This document shows, one piece after another, positions 8,401 through 17,236 of a stretch of 64,000 nt of DNA; the first letter of the stretch is position 1; each line of letters starts with the position of its first letter. Made by a program: the position numbers and the translations under genes. Source of the stretch: JBGSYJ01 sp041748075 (GTDB lineage Bacteria; Acidobacteriota; Thermoanaerobaculia; Gp7-AA8); contig JBGTDX010000119.1 in the NCBI GenBank assembly GCA_041748075.1, forward strand, positions 1-64,000. Direction: 5' to 3'. A model generated the notes under the pieces. The model saw nothing but the letters and a program-made list of their open reading frames with translations, did no database searches and was not told where the DNA came from.

Positions 8401-9975
8401 ATGAATAGCGTGTTCAGACGACCGGGGATGCGAAGCGTCTTCGAAAACAGCTCGGCGTACCGCCGAGCGTCGGTCATCATTCCGTTCCTCGCTATCTCGA
8501 TCGCCCTCGGCGTGCTGGCCTGGCGGTCGTATCACCTGTCGGTGCGGATGGAACAGGGGCTCAACAGTTTCGCCGCACACTACCTCGCCTACGCGGCCGA
8601 GATCACCGCGCGCCGGACCGACGTGGCTGCTGGTGCTGAAATGTCGAGGGCGAGCGAGCGATGGCAGCAGATCGAGCGAACGAGCGGCCCTGATTTCGAG
8701 ACGCTCCAGTCGTGGCTCGATCAGCACATATGGATCGTCTCGGCGGTGTATGTGCCCGATGACGACATCACCGGATCGATCTTCGTAACCGAGTTGTCCG
8801 GAAACCGTTCGACGCAGGATCGGCTCACTCACGAGTTCTACACGGCCACCGGAAGCGTCAGCTACACATACGATCCCTCGCTGCTTTTGGCTTCCGCGAG
8901 CAAGCTCGTGGAACCGGATAGCGTTCATCGGGAGTCGAATCTTCCTCAGACGGCTGAAATCCGGGAGCACTCCGAGATTACGCTGACGAAGGCGGGATCG
9001 GTGCGAGGCGTCACCCGGACCGCGGAGGGTTACGCGATCATCGTACCGCTCGAGGCTCCGCTCGACGACTACGGAGCCAGGGCGAGCGTGATGACGAGTT
9101 ACGCCAGTCCCGGCTGGGAGAATCACCGCGTCATCAGTGTCTGGTTTGCGGGGCTGGCGATCGCGCTCGTGGCGGTTGGAGCCTTTTACGCGCTTCGCGG
9201 TATTCGCAAAGAAGCCGAGGCGATGAATCTCAGGGCGGCGCTCATTGCAAACGTCTCTCACGAGCTTCGGACACCTCTGTCCATGATCCGTCTGGGGGCC
9301 GAGACTCTAAAGCGGAGCAGCCAGCTCGCGCCTCATGAGCGCGCAGGCCTGGAGGATTCCATTCTTCGGGAAGTGATCCACCTGAGCCATCTGGTCGAGA
9401 ACGTACTCGACGTGGCTCGGCTTCAGCGGAGCACGAACCCATTCGCATTCGTTCCACTCGATCCGGCAGAGCTCGTTCAGTCGGTCGTCAGCACGTACGG
9501 CTCCTGGATCTCGAGCCGGGGCTTCTCCATCGAGCTCAACGTCGACTCTTCAATCGGGGAGCAACTGTGGGATCGCGAGGCGGTTTCTCGCGCACTGCTG
9601 AACCTGATCGACAATGCCATCAAGTACTCCACAGAAGACCGGCGCCTGACAGTTACTCTCCACGAGACCGGCGAGTGGATTGCTCTCGCCGTCCGCGATC
9701 ACGGAGTCGGGATCTCTCAGCGCGACATGAAGCGCATTTTCGAGCCCTACTATCGTGCCGCGTTTTCGGATACCGAGCCCCGCCGCGGCGCCGGCCTGGG
9801 ACTGACGCTCGTGCAGCAGATCATCCGCTCGCACGGCGGCCGCATCGACGTGCAATCCATACCGGGCGAAGGCTCGACCTTCACCCTTCTGTTCCCGAAA
9901 CGACTGCAGGGAAAAGTTGTACAGAGACAGAAAGCATTCAAACCATCGGAAGCATCTTTAGGAGGAACACGATGA
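8401..9975 (+). CDS. Membrane sensor histidine kinase
   Basis: A 524-residue sensor kinase of the PhoR/EnvZ general type. It has a transmembrane helix at about 24-41, a periplasmic region of about 200 residues (45-243) with no recognised fold, a second helix at about 247-265, a HisKA domain with H287 in NVSHELRTPL, and a HATPase domain with N-box NLIDNAIKYS, G1 box DHGVGI and G2 box GAGLGLTL. The stop overlaps the start of the OmpR-type regulator (ATGA), so the two are translationally coupled partners. The ATG at 8401 has GAGGA almost touching it; the ATG at 8428 (MRSVFENSS) is an alternative start. Confidence 0.93.
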   Translation: MNSVFRRPGMRSVFENSSAYRRASVIIPFLAISIALGVLAWRSYHLSVRMEQGLNSFAAHYLAYAAEITARRTDVAAGAEMSRASERWQQIERTSGPDFETLQSWLDQHIWIVSAVYVPDDDITGSIFVTELSGNRSTQDRLTHEFYTATGSVSYTYDPSLLLASASKLVEPDSVHRESNLPQTAEIREHSEITLTKAGSVRGVTRTAEGYAIIVPLEAPLDDYGARASVMTSYASPGWENHRVISVWFAGLAIALVAVGAFYALRGIRKEAEAMNLRAALIANVSHELRTPLSMIRLGAETLKRSSQLAPHERAGLEDSILREVIHLSHLVENVLDVARLQRSTNPFAFVPLDPAELVQSVVSTYGSWISSRGFSIELNVDSSIGEQLWDREAVSRALLNLIDNAIKYSTEDRRLTVTLHETGEWIALAVRDHGVGISQRDMKRIFEPYYRAAFSDTEPRRGAGLGLTLVQQIIRSHGGRIDVQSIPGEGSTFTLLFPKRLQGKVVQRQKAFKPSEASLGGTR

Positions 9976-10673
9976 CCAGGATCTTGATCGTTGAGGATGA
10001 TGCAGGGCTGCGGCAGGGACTCGAGATCAATTTGCGGCTCGAGAACTACGAAACGGTTCAGGCTGCGGATGGAGAAGAGGCGATCCAGATGTTCCACGCC
10101 CACAATCCGGATCTGGTGCTTCTCGATCTGATGCTTCCGAAGAAAAGCGGATTCGAAGTGCTCGATCACATCCGCCAGACTTCGCAGGTGCCGGTGATTC
10201 TTCTCACGGCCCGCGGGCAGGAAACCGACAAGGTGCGCGGTCTGCGCGGCGGAGCCGACGACTACGTCACCAAGCCCTTCGGCCTTCAGGAGCTCTTCGC
10301 ACGCGTCGATGCCATCATGCGCCGAACCGAGCACGGTCATGCGACCGACGCCCTCTGCGAGGATCATCTGATCCGTCTGGATCCGGGCACGCGCGAGGCT
10401 GAAGCGAACAATCACAAGCTCAAGCTCTCACCGAAGGAGTTCGATCTTCTCATGTACCTGTTCAAGAACCGCGAGCGCGTCGTGCCCCGCGACGAGCTTC
10501 TTTCGCGCGTCTGGAACTACCGGGTCGATCTGAATCTCAACAGCCGCACTGTCGACACGCACGTCACGCGCCTTCGCCGCAAGCTCCAGAAGGCTGTCGG
10601 AACCGACGCGGCCGTCATCGTCGCTGTTGCCAAGATCGGCTACCGGTATCTCGGGCACTCGATCGCCGCGTAG
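9972..10673 (+). CDS. OmpR/PhoB-family response regulator
   Basis: A 233-residue DNA-binding regulator. The receiver domain (about 3-118) has E8/D9/D10 acidic residues, phosphoacceptor D52 (LLDLMLP) and YVTKPF. The C-terminal winged helix (about 135-230) has the typical KLSPKEFDLLMYL, VVPRDELLSRVW and SRTVDTHVTRLRRKL motifs. A strong GGAGGA site precedes the ATG at 9972, which overlaps the kinase stop. It is the cognate partner of the upstream kinase; the regulon is unknown. Confidence 0.95.
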   Translation: MTRILIVEDDAGLRQGLEINLRLENYETVQAADGEEAIQMFHAHNPDLVLLDLMLPKKSGFEVLDHIRQTSQVPVILLTARGQETDKVRGLRGGADDYVTKPFGLQELFARVDAIMRRTEHGHATDALCEDHLIRLDPGTREAEANNHKLKLSPKEFDLLMYLFKNRERVVPRDELLSRVWNYRVDLNLNSRTVDTHVTRLRRKLQKAVGTDAAVIVAVAKIGYRYLGHSIAA

Positions 10674-10688
10674 CAGCGCCACCATGTG

Positions 10689-10721
10689 CATGTGGCAGGG
10701 GATTCCTATCCCTGTCCGGTT
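10689..10721. repeat. Short dispersed repeat, copy 1
   Basis: A 33-bp sequence starting CATGTGGCAGGG and ending CCGGTT recurs, with a few changes, at 31893-31926. It has an internal CAGGG / CCCTG inverted pair. A weaker relative containing GCAGGGGAT lies near 10763. It is intergenic and downstream of the regulator gene. Function unknown. Confidence 0.6.
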
Positions 10722-10797
10722 GAGCACTTTCACGTTACGACGCGGCAGCTCGAACCCAGGGCAGGGGATGAAAATCCCCTAGTCGAGTTGTGTCAGG

Positions 10798-10927
10798 TCA
10801 ACGCGGCAGCATCAGGAAGACTGCGTCGAGCAACTTCTGTCCCTCCACCAGCTCTTCTTCCTTCTCACTCTCGAGCAGAGGGAACGAGAAGGCAACCGAA
10901 AAGGAGGCCGACGACAACAAGTCTCAT
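10798..10927 (-). pseudogene. Possible small secreted-protein gene broken by a frameshift
   Basis: On the minus strand a strong GGAGGA ribosome site (10934-10939) precedes an ATG at 10925-10927. The reading starts with a good signal-like stretch, MRLVVVGLLFGCLLVPSA, and then stops almost at once. One nucleotide over, an open frame continues ESEKEEELVEGQKLLDAVF and ends at a TGA at 10798. The whole is 130 nt, one more than a multiple of three, as expected for a single-base insertion. This could be a decayed gene of about 42 residues, a sequencing error, or chance. Confidence 0.3.
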
Positions 10928-11014
10928 GATTCGTCCTCCGGGATGCAATTGTAGCGTCTGGTCGGCGACCCTCTCTTCTAATGAACCTTTCCGAACCGGG
11001 AGGGATGTAGAAAC

Positions 11015-11173
11015 ACGTCATCCTGAGCAAAGCGAAGGATCTCCTGAAGAGGGTCGAGCATCGCAAGCAGAGATCCTTCGCTTCGCTCAGGATGACGTGG
11101 CCTCGCTCAGCATGACACGGTGGTTCATCACCCCTTCACCGGCGCCCCGCGCCGTTAGGTTGCTCGGGATGAC
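11015..11173. repeat. REP-like palindrome and extended repeat, internal copy
   Basis: Two 28-bp arms (11015-11042 and 11071-11098) containing GTCATCCTGAGC and GCTCAGGATGAC face each other with one mismatch. The right arm continues into about 75 bp more (GTGGCCTCGCTCAGCATGAC onward), and the block 11048-11173 is matched in inverted orientation and at high identity by 63874-64000. It lies between the convergent OmpR-type regulator and uvrA genes. Short fragments of the same kind are seen near 3588 and 50338. No transposase is linked. Confidence 0.85.
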
Positions 11174-11230
11174 ACATCGAACCAGCTCGTCCGAGGGTGC
11201 AGGATTCATGAGTGAGAAGCGGTTCAGGAG

Positions 11231-14083
11231 TCAGAGCCGTGCGCCAGCAAGTGCAGCAGCCGGCCGAACTTCCTTCGCAAGCATCTTCTTCAGATACGTC
11301 CCCGTAGCGCTTCCCGCAGCCTTTGCCACCTGCTCCGGTGTGCCGGTCGCCACGACCCGGCCTCCACCGGCACCACCTTCCGGGCCCAGGTCGATGATGT
11401 GATCCGCTGTCTTGATCACGTCCAGATTGTGCTCGATGACTACGACTGTGTTGCCGCGATCGACCAGACCATGCATGAGGTGAAGCAGCTTCGAGATGTC
11501 ATCAAAATGGAGGCCCGTCGTGGGCTCGTCCAGAATGTAGAGCGTGCGTCCGGTCGCGCGCTTGGCAAGCTCGCGCGCCAGCTTCACGCGTTGCGCCTCT
11601 CCGCCCGAGAGCGTCGTCGCAGACTGGCCCAACTTGATGTATCCGAGTCCGACCTCGTCGAGCGTGCGCAGGATGTTCGCGATCTTCGGAATGTTGCGGA
11701 ACGTCTCGAGCGCCTGCTCGACTGTCATGTCCAGGATGTCCGCAATCGAAGCTCCCTTGTAGAAAACCTGGAGTGTCTCGCGGTTGTAGCGCCGTCCATT
11801 GCAGGCGTCGCATGTGACATAGATGTCGGGGAGAAAGTGCATCTCGATCTTCAGTTGTCCCTCGCCTCTGCAGTTCTCACAGCGTCCTCCCTTGACGTTG
11901 AACGAGAAGCGGCCGGGTCCGTAGGCCCGCATGCGCGCCTCCTGCGTTTGCGCCATCAAATTGCGGATCTCGGTGAAGAGCTGCGTGTACGTCGCGGGAT
12001 TCGATCGCGGCGTCCGGCCGATGGGCGACTGATCGATATCGATCACCTTGTCGAGCTGCTCGATTCCGAGAATCTTCTCGTGCGCCCCTGGATCGGCGAG
12101 ACTGTCGTAGATGTACCGGGAAACAGCCTTGTAAAGGATGTCGTTGATCAACGTCGATTTTCCGGAGCCCGACACGCCGGTGACTGCGACGAAGAGTCCA
12201 AGGGGAATCGCCACGTCGAGTTTCCGGAGGTTGTTCGCTGATGCGCCAACGATGCGCAGCTCGGCGTCCGAGCGCTTCCGCCGCGCATTGGGAACTCGAA
12301 TCGACTCAGCACCCCTCAGGTAGCGACCAGTGAGCGAGCGCTCGTACTTTTTGATCTGGTCGATGGTTCCCTCGGCAACGATCTCACCCCCGTGCACGCC
12401 GGCACGCGGGCCGAGGTCGATCACGTGATCCGCGCAGGCGATCGTCTCCTCGTCGTGCTCCACGACGATCACGCTGTTCCCCAACTCGCGCAGACTCAAC
12501 AGTGAATCGATCAGCCTTCTGTTGTCGCGCTGGTGGAGACCGATCGACGGCTCGTCGAGCACGTAGAGAACGCCCATGAGCTTCGAGCCGATCTGCGTAG
12601 CGAGCCGGATGCGCTGCCCCTCGCCACCCGAGAGCGTCGCAGCCGCACGGTCGAGCGTGAGGTATCCGACACCGACAGCGTTGAGGAAGTGCAGGCGGTC
12701 GCGTACTTCCTTGAGGATCTTTCCCGCGATCGCCTCCTCCCGCTCGGAGAGATTGATCGATCCGAAAAACTTCTCGGACTCCTCGAGGTGCATTGCGACG
12801 AGATTGTCGATCGTCCGGCCGGCAACCGTAACGCTCAGCGCCTCCGGCTTGAGTCTGCGACCCTTGCATTCGGGACACTGCCTGTTCGTCATGAAGCGCT
12901 CGATCTCGTCGCGGATGTCATCCGAGTCAGACTCCCGGTAACGCCGCATCAACATCGGGATGAGACCTTCGTACTGTCCCGTCCAGTGATACGAGCTCTT
13001 CGAGCCGGTGAACTCGAACCGGATGCGGTCATCCGAGCCGAACAGAATCACCTGACGCGCTTCTTCGGGCAGCTTCTTCCACGATGTCGTCAGCCTGAAT
13101 TTGAAGTGCTTCGAGAGCTGGGAAAGCTGCCGCGTGCGCCAGTTTTCCGCTCCCTCTTTCCAGATCGCAATGACGCCCTGTTCGATCGAAAGGTCTTCGT
13201 TGCGAATCAGCTTGCCCGGGTCGACTTCGAGGAGCGACCCGAGCCCGGAGCAGCGTGGACAGGCGCCGTACGGTGAATTGAACGAAAACAGCCGCGGGGT
13301 GATCTCTCCGATCGAAATGCCGCAATCCGGACAGTTGTAATTCTGCGACAGTAGCTCTTCGCGGTTGTCGGCCGCGTAGAGAATCTTCACGAGACCCTTC
13401 GATACGCGCGTCGAAACCTCGAGCGAATCGGCAAGCCGCTGCTCGATACCTTCCTTGACTACGAGACGGTCGATGACGATGTCGATCGTGTGCTTCTTTT
13501 GCTTGTCGAGAGTGGGCGGATCGGCGAGCTCGATCATGTCGCCGTTTACGACTGCGCGCGTGAATCCTTCCTTGACCATCTGGAGCATCTGCTTGCGGTA
13601 CTCGCCCTTCTTTCCTCGAATGTACGGCGCCAGCACGGTGAACTTCGTCCCCTCAGGCAGCAGCATCAACCGGTCGACCATCTGCTGGATCGACTGTGGG
13701 CGGATCTCCTGGCCGCACTGCGTGCAATGCGGTGTGCCGACCGAGGCGAACAGAAGGCGGAGATAGTCGTAAATCTCGGTGACGGTTCCGACAGTGGAAC
13801 GAGGGTTCTTCGATGTGGTCCGCTGCTCGATCGATATCGCAGGCGAGAGGCCTTCGATCGAGTCGACGTCGGGCTTTTCCATCTGCTCGAGAAACTGCCG
13901 CGCGTACGCCGAAAGCGACTCGACGTACCGCCTCTGCCCTTCGGCGAAAATTGTGTCGAAAGCGAGGGAGGACTTGCCTGAACCGCTCACCCCTGTGATC
14001 ACCACGAACTTGTTCCGCGGGATCACCACATCGATATTTTTCAGGTTATGCTCGCGTGCTCCGCGGATGATGATGGAATCCAT
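11231..14083 (-). CDS. uvrA: Excinuclease ABC subunit A
   Basis: UvrA, the damage-recognition ATPase of nucleotide excision repair; it works as a dimer with UvrB on DNA. The 950-residue product is the usual length. Both ABC halves are complete: Walker A GVSGSGKSSLAFD near the N-terminus and GVSGSGKSTLINDI in the second half, and ABC signatures LSGGEGQRIRLA and LSGGEAQRVKLA. Zinc-finger cysteine pairs are CPDC...CPRC and CENC...CDAC. I chose the ATG at 14083 (MDSIIIRGAREHNLKNI) because homologues start here and GAGG lies 6 nt upstream. The end of the gene faces the REP-like element. No uvrB is nearby. Confidence 0.98.
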   Translation of the reverse strand: MDSIIIRGAREHNLKNIDVVIPRNKFVVITGVSGSGKSSLAFDTIFAEGQRRYVESLSAYARQFLEQMEKPDVDSIEGLSPAISIEQRTTSKNPRSTVGTVTEIYDYLRLLFASVGTPHCTQCGQEIRPQSIQQMVDRLMLLPEGTKFTVLAPYIRGKKGEYRKQMLQMVKEGFTRAVVNGDMIELADPPTLDKQKKHTIDIVIDRLVVKEGIEQRLADSLEVSTRVSKGLVKILYAADNREELLSQNYNCPDCGISIGEITPRLFSFNSPYGACPRCSGLGSLLEVDPGKLIRNEDLSIEQGVIAIWKEGAENWRTRQLSQLSKHFKFRLTTSWKKLPEEARQVILFGSDDRIRFEFTGSKSSYHWTGQYEGLIPMLMRRYRESDSDDIRDEIERFMTNRQCPECKGRRLKPEALSVTVAGRTIDNLVAMHLEESEKFFGSINLSEREEAIAGKILKEVRDRLHFLNAVGVGYLTLDRAAATLSGGEGQRIRLATQIGSKLMGVLYVLDEPSIGLHQRDNRRLIDSLLSLRELGNSVIVVEHDEETIACADHVIDLGPRAGVHGGEIVAEGTIDQIKKYERSLTGRYLRGAESIRVPNARRKRSDAELRIVGASANNLRKLDVAIPLGLFVAVTGVSGSGKSTLINDILYKAVSRYIYDSLADPGAHEKILGIEQLDKVIDIDQSPIGRTPRSNPATYTQLFTEIRNLMAQTQEARMRAYGPGRFSFNVKGGRCENCRGEGQLKIEMHFLPDIYVTCDACNGRRYNRETLQVFYKGASIADILDMTVEQALETFRNIPKIANILRTLDEVGLGYIKLGQSATTLSGGEAQRVKLARELAKRATGRTLYILDEPTTGLHFDDISKLLHLMHGLVDRGNTVVVIEHNLDVIKTADHIIDLGPEGGAGGGRVVATGTPEQVAKAAGSATGTYLKKMLAKEVRPAAALAGARL

Positions 14084-14167
14084 GAATGACCTCGGCGGGT
14101 GGAACAGGATCGCTGCTGGCTCGATTTCCAATGGGTCGGATACCGACGGTCCATTATTTCAAAACGT

Positions 14168-14617
14168 ATGAGATCCGGACAGCTGATGAAACCGATACCG
14201 GTAATTCTCACTCTGACAGCAGCCGCAGTTCTGCTGATTTTCCCCATCATGGAGGCTGTTTCTCCACAGGGAGTATCGTTCGCCATCCCCGATGTCCCGC
14301 CCGCGAACCTCAATAAAGCGTTCGCCGCACAGTGGCGCTTTCTGAACCAGGCTCGGCGGGTGCTGCCGGAAGGGAGCAGCTTTACTGTCCGGGCCGCCGA
14401 CCCCGACATGGAGATGAGCCTGTTCATGTTTTCTCTCGGGGTGCAACTTGATCAGGAGCCGTTGCCCAGCTCCTATTTCGGCGGCATGAGACTCGAGGGC
14501 AATAAGGCCCGATACATCCTTGCTCTCGAGCCGTTCGTTCCGGAGGAGCAGGGACTCGAGACCGTCGCGCGCTTCAAAGAGGGCACGGTGTATCGGAGAC
14601 CGTTCAAATCCCGATGA
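14168..14617 (+). CDS. Hypothetical single-span membrane protein
   Basis: A 149-residue protein of no recognised family. It has one hydrophobic segment near the N-terminus (PIPVILTLTAAAVLLIFPI, about 9-27) and a soluble remainder with VPPANLNKAFAAQWRFLNQA. Its stop overlaps the start of the following polytopic protein (ATGA), so the two are probably translated together and may work together in the membrane. An ATG at 14186 (MKPIPVI) is an alternative start; neither has a strong ribosome site. Confidence 0.6.
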   Translation: MRSGQLMKPIPVILTLTAAAVLLIFPIMEAVSPQGVSFAIPDVPPANLNKAFAAQWRFLNQARRVLPEGSSFTVRAADPDMEMSLFMFSLGVQLDQEPLPSSYFGGMRLEGNKARYILALEPFVPEEQGLETVARFKEGTVYRRPFKSR

Positions 14618-15984
14618 CTCTCTGGCTCTTCGCGCTCTCGCAAGCCGCACTCGTGGTTTTCGGTCTGCCGGCCGCGTTTATTCCGTCGATCAGGCGGTTG
14701 TCATGGGCAAGCCGGCTGGCCAGCTCGTATGCGTTGGGAACGATTCTGCTTGCACTGGAAGGAGTGCTGTTCTCCTTCGTCGGATGGAAGTGGAGCTATC
14801 CCGGCCTTGCAGTACCTCTCCTGATCCTGTCCGCTGGTGGGATCTGGCTGCAACGCCGGCTACCCGCCGAGCCGGGCGTCCGCGGTAAGGTTCCTGCCGC
14901 CGTCGCAGTGATCGCCTGTGTGGTCTGCGCAGTTGCGGTATTGATCCTGTACCAGGGTGTGATCTCGGGACGGGCGATGTCGGTCGACCTGATTCTCTTC
15001 TGGGGAATCAAGGCTGCGCGATTCGCTCATGCAGGGGGCATCGATATCCCGTTCATGACGTGGGTCTATTCGACGCACGCCCATGCGAACTACCCGCCTC
15101 TGTTTCCGACGACGCTCTCCTGGTTCGCACTCGGCAGGCCCGAAGGTCTGTGGAAAGCGGCACCGCTCTCCACTGTGATCTGGTTCGCCGCAGCCATTCC
15201 ACTCGTGTTCGACTCTCTGCGCTCGAGGATGTCCGGCAGCGCTGCCGCCGCCACGACCGCCTTCTGGAGCGCCGCTCTCGCCGCGGGACTGATCAATGCT
15301 TACTCGGGCGGCAACGCTGAGGCGGCGCTGATCTTCTTCGAGACGGCGGCGATCTCGTTTCTGTTGTTCGCGCCGATGGAGACATGGAAGGACGGTGTGG
15401 CTCCCGGCCTCTTTCTGGCCGGTGCGGTATTCACGAAGCTCGAGGGTACTGTCGCTACGGGCTTCATCCTTTCGGGTGCGGTCCTCGTTCTCCTGATCGC
15501 CAGGCAGTGGCGCGGGTGGTGGATGCCACTGCTGGTCGCTGCCGCAATTCCGCTCGTCGTTGCGCTCACCTGGATGTCCTTCATGCTGATGTTCGACATA
15601 CCGCTTCGCGACCCCACGCATCTGACCGCGACCGGCATCGTCTTTGACCATGTTGAGGCAATCGCGGCAGAAGAGGTGCTCAAATCGGGCTTCGGCACCC
15701 GGGGGTTGAGCTGGATTCTTCCGCTTGGCGTGCTGATCGTGTTCGCGGACCGCTGGAATGCCCGGCTTCTCCTACCCATGGGCTTCGCTCTCGCGCTTCT
15801 GGCGTTCACGACGTTCTACTACCTGGTTCCAAGATCCGATCCAAGCGAACTGATCGGCTGGACGTTTTCCCGCCTGATGCTTCCAGCACTCTCGGCGCTC
15901 ATTCTCGGGGCGAGCGATCTCCTGTTCGGGCCGGTGGCAAATCAGGCGCGTGGTAGCGTTTCTTCTTCGAGCCACGAAAGGTAA
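14614..15984 (+). CDS. Polytopic membrane protein, GT-C-like
   Basis: A 456-residue protein with roughly ten to twelve hydrophobic segments along its length. The loop HAHANYPPLFPTTLSWFALG and the general plan resemble the GT-C fold used by membrane glycosyltransferases with lipid-linked donors, but I see no firm catalytic motif, so the activity is uncertain. It is coupled to the small membrane protein upstream by a 4-nt overlap. Its last 43 nt overlap the convergent cutA gene. Confidence 0.65.
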   Translation: MTLWLFALSQAALVVFGLPAAFIPSIRRLSWASRLASSYALGTILLALEGVLFSFVGWKWSYPGLAVPLLILSAGGIWLQRRLPAEPGVRGKVPAAVAVIACVVCAVAVLILYQGVISGRAMSVDLILFWGIKAARFAHAGGIDIPFMTWVYSTHAHANYPPLFPTTLSWFALGRPEGLWKAAPLSTVIWFAAAIPLVFDSLRSRMSGSAAAATTAFWSAALAAGLINAYSGGNAEAALIFFETAAISFLLFAPMETWKDGVAPGLFLAGAVFTKLEGTVATGFILSGAVLVLLIARQWRGWWMPLLVAAAIPLVVALTWMSFMLMFDIPLRDPTHLTATGIVFDHVEAIAAEEVLKSGFGTRGLSWILPLGVLIVFADRWNARLLLPMGFALALLAFTTFYYLVPRSDPSELIGWTFSRLMLPALSALILGASDLLFGPVANQARGSVSSSSHER

Positions 15985-16268
15985 CGCTCCGAGACGGCAA
16001 CCGGATCAAGCACCATGAGTTCGGGCAGCTCGTAGGGATGGAGCTCGAGCAGCCGCGTCTGCAGCGCGTCGAGCCGCGCGTCAACGGTCTTCACGATGAG
16101 CAGAACTTCAGCCTCGTCATGGACCTCGCCGAGCCAGCGATAAACCGATCGCACGGTGTCGACGATATTGACGCACGCCGCCAGCCGCTCACCAACGAGA
16201 GCCTGAGCGAGCCGCTTCGCATCGGCTCCGTTTCCTACCGTCGTCATCACGATCCGGGCCTTTGACAT
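15942..16268 (-). CDS. cutA: Divalent-cation tolerance protein CutA
   Basis: A 108-residue small trimeric cytoplasmic protein of the CutA1 family, linked historically to copper tolerance though the molecular role is still unclear. Family motifs are present: ERLAACVNIV near the N-terminus, YRWLGEVHDEAEVLLIVKT in the middle, and HPYELPELMVLDP toward the end. Length is normal. It overlaps the 3' end of the upstream-strand membrane gene and is divergent from mtgA, with only 36 bp between the two starts. Confidence 0.93.
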   Translation of the reverse strand: MSKARIVMTTVGNGADAKRLAQALVGERLAACVNIVDTVRSVYRWLGEVHDEAEVLLIVKTVDARLDALQTRLLELHPYELPELMVLDPVAVSERYLSWLEEETLPRA

Positions 16269-16292
16269 GGAATCATTGTAAGCAGATACAAT
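16262..16292 (+). promoter_or_regulatory. Candidate promoter for mtgA
   Basis: TTGACA (16262-16267) and TACAAT (16287-16292) are separated by 19 bp. The -35 box overlaps the cutA start codon on the other strand. Transcription would begin about 6 nt before the mtgA ATG, so the mRNA would be almost leaderless; mtgA indeed lacks a ribosome site. The spacer is longer than the ideal 17 bp, so this is a moderate call. Confidence 0.45.
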
Positions 16293-16304
16293 CCGCTGGC
16301 GCCC

Positions 16305-17213
16305 ATGAAGAAACTTCTCCTCGTCATCTTCGCCCTCCTCTTAGCCTTTGCCGCCTGGCAGGTTCTGACCTTTCCCCGCGTGGCCGAGTTGCGGACGACA
16401 CATCCCGAGACGACGGCCTTCATGGAACTGCGAAAGAAGCAGCTTCGCGCGGCCGGCAAGGACGATGAGCTGCGATACGACTGGGTCTCGTACGAACGGA
16501 TCTCTCCGAATCTCCGCCGGGCAGTACTGGTGGCCGAAGACGACGCGTTCTACGATCACGAAGGCGTCGACGTGAAGGGATTGAAGGAAGCTCTCCGGCG
16601 GAACTGGGAAGAGAAGAAGGCCACCCGCGGTGGCTCGACGATCACGCAACAGCTGGCGAAGAATCTCTACCTGTCGCCATCGCGGAACCCGCTTCGAAAG
16701 GTCAAGGAGTATTTCATCGCGCGCGCTCTCGAGCGCGAGCTCACCAAAAAGCGCATCCTCGAGCTCTATCTCAACGTGGCGGAGTTTGGCGAGCGCGTCT
16801 ACGGCGCGGAAGCGGCGTCACGTCATTACTTCGGAAAATCAGCGGCGAGCCTCTCACCCTCACAGGCCGCGCTGCTTGCGGGCTGTCTTCCCAATCCGCG
16901 CGTGATGAATCCCGCGGATCCCAACAAGCGCCTGCGCTTCCGGCAGAACATGATCCTCTCGCGCATGAAGCGATGGGGACACCTGGCGGAGGAAGAGGTT
17001 CTGACTGAGCGGAAGCGGCCGGAGACGATCGAGGAGCCGGTGACCGCCACAGACATGGTCGAGGAACCGGTGGATGAAGTGGAGACAGCTCTCGAACCGC
17101 TTCCGACGGAAACGGTGGCGCCCGAAGAGTCGCCCACGCCGGAAAATTCACCAACGGTCGAGCCCTCGTCCTCGCCGGAGGCCTTGGAAACACCTCCTGT
17201 TTCTCCGCCCTAG
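16305..17213 (+). CDS. mtgA: Monofunctional peptidoglycan glycosyltransferase
   Basis: A GT51 enzyme that polymerises lipid II glycan strands at the outer face of the inner membrane. An N-terminal anchor is at about 2-20. The catalytic Glu is E78 in VAEDDAFYDHEG, followed by RGGSTITQQLAKNLYLSP and RKVKEYFIARALERELTKKR, all diagnostic. There is no transpeptidase domain. After about residue 225 comes an extra tail of about 75 residues, rich in Glu, Pro, Thr and Val (for example EEPVTATDMVEEPVDEVE), that ordinary MtgA proteins lack; it is probably disordered and periplasmic. Confidence 0.92.
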   Translation: MKKLLLVIFALLLAFAAWQVLTFPRVAELRTTHPETTAFMELRKKQLRAAGKDDELRYDWVSYERISPNLRRAVLVAEDDAFYDHEGVDVKGLKEALRRNWEEKKATRGGSTITQQLAKNLYLSPSRNPLRKVKEYFIARALERELTKKRILELYLNVAEFGERVYGAEAASRHYFGKSAASLSPSQAALLAGCLPNPRVMNPADPNKRLRFRQNMILSRMKRWGHLAEEEVLTERKRPETIEEPVTATDMVEEPVDEVETALEPLPTETVAPEESPTPENSPTVEPSSSPEALETPPVSPP

Positions 17214-17236
17214 CGCCCACTGAACCTGAGCCAGGT

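Noticed and set aside
10686..11402. A 238-codon open frame across the gap before uvrA
   Set aside because: It runs through the REP-like repeat (its translation is the repeat read in frame) and into uvrA on the other strand. No start site or family.
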